DNA of 64,000 nucleotides from Adiantum capillus-veneris (taxonomy: Eukaryota; Streptophyta; Polypodiopsida; Polypodiales; Pteridaceae). The translations under genes were made by a program, and so were the position numbers. How positions within the stretch are numbered: the stretch's first letter is position 1; the number at the start of each line of letters is the position of its first letter. The stretch is from positions 138,933,108-138,997,107 of the forward strand of contig CM043955.1 of NCBI GenBank assembly GCA_014529385.2, written 5' to 3'. Below, piece after piece: positions 57,601-64,000 of this stretch. Below the pieces are notes generated by a model, which worked only from the letters and a program-made list of their open reading frames with translations, was not told the origin of the DNA and did not search any database.

Positions 57601-60545
57601 GTAAAAAATTACCTTAACTCAGCAATTATCCATCCTAATTTCCCAAATGGCCAAATCTTGCTTATTTTCAGTGCCTATAATCCATGTGTATAGCCAAAAT
57701 CCACCTTTGTGCCAGAATCATGTCCAAGATAATAATCACGCTTATTATCTCAAATGTAATTTTTTGTCAAATTTAGTTTTGGATTGGCTTTGGGTGATTG
57801 CATCTTGTTTTCATGGCTTTAGTAGTACTTTTTGGCTTTCAACTTGAATTTTGTAAATCCCAACTCAAATGGGCTTCAACAGATTTTCCACTCTGAAATA
57901 TACATGACTTGCCAAATCCTGTGTGTTGGCTACATGCTCCATGCAAAGCTTGCCAGTCGTGGCAAAGAAGGAGACCATGAAGTGAAAACTGCAAGAGGTA
58001 TCCCCATACCAACTAGAGGAAGAGTCCATCAGAGTAGCCAAGAAGACCGTTGCATGAGAAACCTAGTTGGACAAGCACCATGTAGTAATTTTCCATGGAA
58101 GATTCAGGAGCCACTCCCCAAAGAAATATATGATGTAGCTCAGGCTCTAGAGGTCCAAGAATCAAATAGAAGATTGGGCTTGCTACCTTTCTACAAGACG
58201 GAACCCTGTGGCATGTATTTGCAAAGGTCTTCAGAGTTAGGGCATAGGTAGGATCACTGACTCCACCACCAGTGATCATAGAGGAACCTACCCGAAGAGC
58301 TACCAGGTTAGATAGGGAAAAAGAAGCTTTTGATAGGGAAAGAGCCTTGCATGGAGGTTTTAAAGAGTTTTGCCAGCCCAACCCATGAAAAATTTGGACC
58401 AAAAACCCATGTAGCACCAAGGTCTATGAGGCAAGGACCCCCTCACGAACTTGGTCTTTCTTTATAGCTAAGAAGAAAGAGAAAGGAGTGAAGGTGAAGC
58501 TAAAAACAAGGAAACCATAGGCAACACTAAAGCAAACTCACTTCTACATCTATGTCAGTCCCCCCAGTTGCATCAAAAACCTTTATCGTATATTCAAGAA
58601 GATTCTCAAGGGGACCATATGCAAGAGAAAGCAACTCAAGAGCTTCCTACCACTAAAACAGAAGTACTAGAGAGTGCATAGGTGGAAGAAAAGACAACAT
58701 ATCAAGCAAAAAAAGACATGAAAGAGGATATTGTAGATAGTGCTCTTAAGCAAACTAAAGAAGAGGCAAGAAGACACTAAAGAGGAGGAAAAAGTAGAGA
58801 CTGGAGAGGCCAACACCCACAAATAGGTGAAAGCTAGAATATATAAGATTATACCCAATTTTCACATCACATTATATAAAAGATGAAGCAAGAAGTGTAT
58901 GCCTACCAAAAAAAGATCCAAGAATACAAAGGTGACCTCTGGAGAAATTGAAGTGGAATATGATTTTGAAGATGAGTTTCATAATCTCTATGATATGTCA
59001 CAAGCAGAGATACAAAAGTTGCAAGCTGTCAATCGACAATAACTTGAAGAAATGCCAATATGGATATGGTGTGGTAGCAACTTTCCTTTGTAGGTGAAGA
59101 CCAACAAAAAAATATTTAAGTGTTGAAATGATGGTCATGGATACAAATGCTCGATGGATATAGATGCAAGTGGATTTCACCAACATCCAAGTAACTTAAG
59201 CTAAAGCCAAGTTAAAGGATCAAAAAGTTCTACACAAGATAAGGACTAATCCAATAGTCCTCACAATCCAATTCTTAGACTTAGCCTATCGTGCTATACA
59301 GAAAAGAAGCAAGGATCTAGAGATGGAGTTGAAGCTCGAGCAAATGTAGAGAAGAGAGGTCTCTTTAAGCGTCATGCACAAGGAGGAGTACTAAAAGTAG
59401 ATAGCCAAGCTCCAAGAAGACCTACAGGTAGGTCAAATGTAACTTAAAGGAAAGTAGACTATAACAAAAGAGGCTATTTCTGTACCAATCACCAAAGATA
59501 CAAAAGCATTATAGTTCCTCTAGTGCAGGGAGGAAACAAAGGGCACAACTTCCCTCTCGGAGATAGCACCACTAGAGCTAAAAGAAGAAACAGTGCCCAT
59601 AGATAAAACTTTACAATTGAGGTTGAGATAACACTAAAAGTTAACATTGAATAAGAAATCGATGAAATCTAGAAGGAAGCCACGGCCTAGGAGGAGCGTG
59701 CTTTGCACTCTACAAACATTGCTCAGCTTACCTCCCAACAAATTATCAACACATGGCACCAACAATCCCTACTCTACCCACCGATGAAGTACAAGGTTCA
59801 TTGATTAAAGACCAAGCTGCAAATGGGGCAGAGTCGCATTCAGCTTGGAGAAAATACTGGCTAAACAAGTATCCTAGATATGTCATTTTGTACACACAAG
59901 CTCTTCAAGAGCTCTAAAGAGATTCCACTACATGCCTGGTGCCAAGAGTGAGGATATGGGGAAGCAATCAACTAAGGCTAAAGAAACATCCTACCTGGTT
60001 GAACTACCCCAAACTCTCTCCACCAAAAGGAAGGTGAGTGAAGGTTATATGCTACTTAACATATGCAATTTAAGTCTTCAAGAGGATACCGGATCTAGCT
60101 TGCATAATGTCTATCAAGATAGCAAAGATGCTATTGACTTTCATGCAAACATTCCATCAAGTTGAATAGATGGATGCCCCACAGATGTTTTTCCCTGAGG
60201 GCAATCAAGGACTCTGTTACAACCTCTTAGCTCAACATTCGAATGAAGTAACATCGTATGGAATTTATGTTTGGGTCATGTTTTTACCACCGTATCATAT
60301 GTAGACCTTTGAAGAAAGCCATCTACATCGGGTTCTTCACATTTAAAACTAAGATCTTTGGCCCTATCATTGAAAATCTTTGGGCAAGATTTGTTGACTC
60401 AACCATGGAGCTCAAGACCCCTATTGACCTTCAATTTCTCACTAAACAAGACAAAAAACTGAGAATAAAGTATTATGAAGCTCTCAAAGCCCTCCAAAAG
60501 CATCACAAAGCCCACAAGAAAAAGCACTACTTCATAGCGTGCTAG
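57601..60545 (+). pseudogene. Broken long reading frame(s) with Lys/Glu-rich coiled-coil-like segments, LTR-element 3' region
   Basis: Plus-strand frames such as RVHQSSQEDRC (58020-58250), KRSKDLEMELKLEQM (about 59300-59350) and LRIKYYEALKALQKHHKAHK (about 60440-60520) can be followed between many stops. The charged heptad-like parts suggest coiled coils. The last frame (60258-60545) is 95 residues long and ends 21 bases before a polypurine tract, as expected for the final gene of an LTR element. I do not recognise the protein. Confidence 0.35.
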
Positions 60546-60566
60546 CTCTGTCACAGACGACCCAAA

Positions 60567-60580
60567 GTAGGAAGGGGGAA
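60567..60580 (+). other. Polypurine tract
   Basis: GTAGGAAGGGGGAA directly before an LTR-like TGTTTGCAGC start. Confidence 0.6.
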
Positions 60581-61430
60581 TGTTTGCAGCAAGCTAACAA
60601 AGAGGCCTTATTTAGAACCCATTATTTTAAACTCGATTCATTTTTTATATTAAAACCCGTCATGTTCAAAGTTGTAATTTTGATTATTTTTATGAGAGTG
60701 TAAAGTTGATAGTCGGGACTATGAACTTCAAGCTTGTAATTACCCATATGTTATCTCCAGTCCCTTTCTACCTAGATTTGAGTTTGTTTAACATTTTTAA
60801 AAGCTTAGCTAATGTATAAAAGCCGATTTTTGTGAAAACTCTAATGAACTTTTTGGATAATCAGCGTATGTTCTGTCTTTGAGCTCTATGTATTCTCTTT
60901 CTTTTTCTCCTAATCATAACTCACTCGCGGATTGTTTATTTAAAGTGCCATTTGTGCTTCAACATGTTCACATGTGAAATCTCTATGCAACATTGTAAGT
61001 TTCTTGCGATGATTCCATGAGTAGTTTGTGGCTAATCCTTTTCTTAATATATTCATAATTCAAAATTTAAGCATCCAAATTGCATTTTAAGCATAGGAGA
61101 GGTATTAAAACAACAATGCTAATCAGTTGAGTGCATTTTGAGCTGAAACAGACTAGGTCATAACAACCCTATAGATAATAAGCATTTTTTTGGCATGGTT
61201 GAAACGTGGATTTGAGACCCCAAGCACTATTGATTAGGCTCTACATATTCGTACTATAAGTTTGGTGATTATTGAACTTTGTTTGCTTGGTGAATTGTCA
61301 AAGTTTTCTTGTGGATGTTATGATTGGTTTTTGTTGTTTGCCATACAGTTGACTGTTGCTTTGAGTAGATAGAGATTGAGTGTATTTTCCAAGAGATTGA
61401 TCACCCTTGTAATCTCCATACACTAGTCAT
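60581..61430 (+). repeat. LTR-like region, right edge uncertain
   Basis: It begins TGTTTGCAGC after the polypurine tract and has a TATAAAAG box at 60815-60822. No second copy exists in the window and the CA end cannot be placed; the next recognisable feature is copia gag at about 61500. Confidence 0.45.
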
Positions 61431-62770
61431 GTCAACTTCATCCCACGATATGACATTTATGCATGTGGTCCTTGCTATCTCTACAATAAGATAGAGTGAG
61501 ACTTGGCAACCCCCAAACTTACACAATCTCATGCATTGATTGCATTATTTGTGAAGTGCGCTATTACTCTTCACATTTTCTTAGTTAAATCATCAAAACA
61601 AGCTTGGGATACTCTGGCTAGTCTTTATACAAGTCGTGAGGCAAAAATTGCACTCCTCCATAAAGAGTTGGAGTCAAAGATTATGCAAGAGAAAGATGAC
61701 ATGGACACTTTTCTTGCTAGTATCAAGGATATCAATGAGCAATTTATTTCTACAGGTGAAGTTTTTTATGAGAGTTCACTTGTATAGATTGTTCTTGATG
61801 TGTGACCAGACTCTTATCAACCAATCTTTTGCTAGTACTTGGAGACTTATGACCCAAGGAAACCCTCAAGTTTTCAGGTTTGATGCATTATGCACATTGC
61901 TATTACAAGAGTCACTTTCAAGAAAGAACAGGGCTAAACAATGTGCATATGAACATGCTTTTTTTGCTACAAAAAAAGGAAGTGGTAACAATAATGCAAC
62001 CACTTCCCGAGGTTCTTCTATGAGTAGCACACCACGTGTGTCTAGTGCTTCTACTCGCCATAACTCATCTGGTGAGAAAGGCAAGAAGAAGATGTGTTGC
62101 CATTACTACAATTCTAATGGCCACTTGAGCAAGCAATGTCCTAAGTTGAATGTCAATGAAGCCAAGAAGAAAGAGGTCAGATCTTCTACCACTACAGCTA
62201 TTGAGATTGTGATGTTGATGTAGATGCAAACTGGCATTTAGAGCAAAGTGTACTTGTGATCCTTTTTTCCGTGATGCATGTATGTAAGTTGCTATCGTAG
62301 AGTCACATGTTTGGTACTTTGATAGTGGTGCTACAAAACACATTATTTAACATCATGACTTGTTTACCTTTCTTGAGGCTATCCCTTATCGGAATATGGT
62401 CACTTATGCCAACAATGTCTATTATTCGGTCAAAGGAGCTGGAACGATTGTGCTAACTACTGCAAGTGGCAGTTCTCTCAAACTTGTTGATGCACTTTAT
62501 GTACCACAAATCAAAAAGAACCTTTTGTCTTTATTTGCACTTCTAATACTTGGTCTTGTTGTCAAATTTATGGATGATAGATGTATAGTTCATGATCTCA
62601 GTTCTGGTGATGAAATTGTTGTATCCGACATTTTGGGCAACGTGCTATATAAGCTCACTTTGTATGACATGTGGGCAAAATTTTGCAAACATAGTTGTGG
62701 ATTCAGAAACTATTTTAGATGCAAAACTTTGGCATAAATATTTTGGGCATCTGAATTTTGCCAGTGTCAA
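61431..62770 (+). pseudogene. Ty1/copia gag-protease fragment, broken
   Basis: Gag (61503-61787) shows SSKQAWDTLASLYTSREAKI and ELESKIMQEKDDMDTFLASI, the usual copia Gag helices. A frame change then leads to a zinc knuckle near 62095-62140, CHYYNSNGHLSKQC, in which the second Cys is Tyr. The protease is at about 62305: WYFDSGATKH keeps the DSGA active site, followed by LVDALYVPQIKKNLLS. The pre-integrase block LWHKYFGHLNFASV (about 62730-62770) is the last recognisable part. The element then stops at another LTR-like edge, so integrase and RT are missing. Confidence 0.85.
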
Positions 62771-62788
62771 GGGCCAAGCCACACAACA

Positions 62789-62883
62789 TGAGGTAGACGG
62801 GGTCTATATGTAGTTACGGCCAAGGACTTATATATAGCACGGATGGGTGGAGAAGAGCATGAGTATATCCATAGTCTCTTACA
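62789..62883 (+). repeat. Short LTR-like end before a tRNA-Met primer site
   Basis: The segment TGAGGTAGACGG...CTCTTACA contains TATATATAG and ends in CA one base before the primer site. If the left edge is right it is only about 95 bp, TRIM-like in size, but no partner copy is present. Confidence 0.35.
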
Positions 62884-62884
62884 T

Positions 62885-62896
62885 TGGTATCAGAGC
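62885..62896 (+). other. Initiator tRNA-Met primer binding site
   Basis: TGGTATCAGAGC, exact. Confidence 0.7.
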
Positions 62897-64000
62897 TCAT
62901 GGGAGAGGGGCAGCAGGGACTTGGGCATGCATAATTTTTGCATCTCTCCCTCTCCCCCCCCCCCCCCCCCCCCCCCCCTCTCTCTCTCTCTCTTAAAAGC
63001 TTCAACGGCAAGTAGTCCACGTAAGAACAATCCCCTACCCACAATCAAGGCAAATTTTTGATGGGCACAAAACAAGGTGCAATGGGGCTTGATGGGAGTG
63101 CCCAAGCATGATGAGGAGTTTTTGATTATGTGGGGAGAGCATGCAAGGCATGTAGCACACGCTCGAGCTTCATCTCTCTTTTGTGCAGGTCGCTGCAAAA
63201 GTAAACCACCATGGTTACACACAAAAAAGGGGTTATGTATCGGGAACCCTAATTTGGACACCCTTCCTAACTAAGGGACTTGGCCCACGACCATTGATGG
63301 CTTGGTTGCCCAAGATAGCCTTATCACTCACGATGGATGCTCGAATTGGCTAGGGGTTGGTTTCCTCACATGAATAGTATGGGGGCACATTCAAGTGGGA
63401 GTATGAGGGCTCATAGGCTTCAACCAAAAACCCTATATCTCTAAAAATCAACCAAGCTTGCATGCATGATGGATGCATAATCATGCATCATGCATAGATC
63501 GGCTTCTATGAAATATACAATGGTGGCGGATAAAGTATGGTGTCAGAATTAGCTTATACAAGGGCTCAAGCTTGGGCAAAGTTGAAGGGGCACGGACATC
63601 TAACAATGGCCCTAGCACCCAAAGCTGGCTACAAGGTTGGAGTGTGTTTTGAGCTGTATTATGCAAAGGCAAGGGTGGCTGGCAAGGCTTCAAAATCTCT
63701 AGGAGAAAGATTTTTTTCTAAGGGCGGTTAAGGATAATAACAAGTGGTAATTCATAAGGCAATGTAAGGCAAGGACTCTTGCTAGCAAGGTGGAGATCTT
63801 TCTATCACTATTTTGCATGGAGAAGGAGGAAAAGATGCTCGGCATGGCTAACTATTTGTTACAATTTTTTACGAAGCAGGCAACATAATCAAACCACATC
63901 ATGTGGTGATACGAATCTTGAGGCCAAGAGTCATGATTCAAGCCTTGGCAAACAAGAAGGCATAGCAAGGCTGATAGGTGGGAAATTTTCAAGTTTTTTA
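62897..64000. other. Internal DNA of a truncated LTR element, no recognisable gene
   Basis: It starts with a 25-base C run (62954-62978) followed by CT repeats. No gag or pol frame is recognisable before the window ends; only short frames without motifs are present. Confidence 0.45.

Overview
The window looks like repeat-rich nuclear DNA of a land plant. Evidence: spliceosomal GT-AG introns, LTR retrotransposons primed by tRNA-Asp and initiator tRNA-Met, a CACTA transposon, a plant-type MULE transposase, long (CT)n/(CA)n/(TA)n arrays, and almost no intact single-copy genes. The style of the MULE and gag proteins makes me think of a large genome such as a fern, but that is an impression and not shown by the sequence. 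No bacterial operon, CRISPR array, rRNA or tRNA gene was found.

Layout. 1-2.6 kb: an LTR-like block with a tRNA-Asp-like primer site, then CT microsatellites. 2.6-12.1 kb: a decayed MULE transposase on the minus strand, cut in two by an LTR element (copy A, 4732-11267) that left a perfect 5-bp target duplication. 12.1-17.3 kb: a GC-rich divergent region with a TATA box, then a decayed multi-exon plus-strand gene. Its pieces resemble a ParB-like domain followed by an N6/N4-type DNA methyltransferase, the most unusual item here. 17.9-19.14 kb: leader and 5' LTR of a third family member (copy C), abutting a broken Ty3/gypsy pol gene (19.1-22.4 kb). 24.98-25.92 kb: a small three-exon host-like gene with an internally repeated motif. 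26.48-31.84 kb: a CACTA element with matching ends, a 3-bp target duplication and an internal ~274-bp tandem array. 33.3-38.2 kb: unexplained AT-rich DNA with a 543-bp tandem duplication and an intact orphan ORF behind a TATA box.

39.2-54.7 kb is a nest: copia RNase H (minus), LINE ORF1/endonuclease (plus), a copia-like element whose LTRs seem to lie at 42.3 and 54.46 kb, and inside that the youngest element, copy B (43205-52125). Copy B has near-identical LTRs, a polypurine tract, a tRNA-Asp primer site and two long ORFs for Gag and a protease region, but no reverse transcriptase or integrase. It would depend on enzymes from elsewhere. 54.7-64 kb holds decayed retroelement DNA: a coiled-coil-like reading frame ending at a polypurine tract and LTR start, a copia gag/protease fragment, and a last LTR/primer-site junction.

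Readings and alignments were done by eye; no database search was run.
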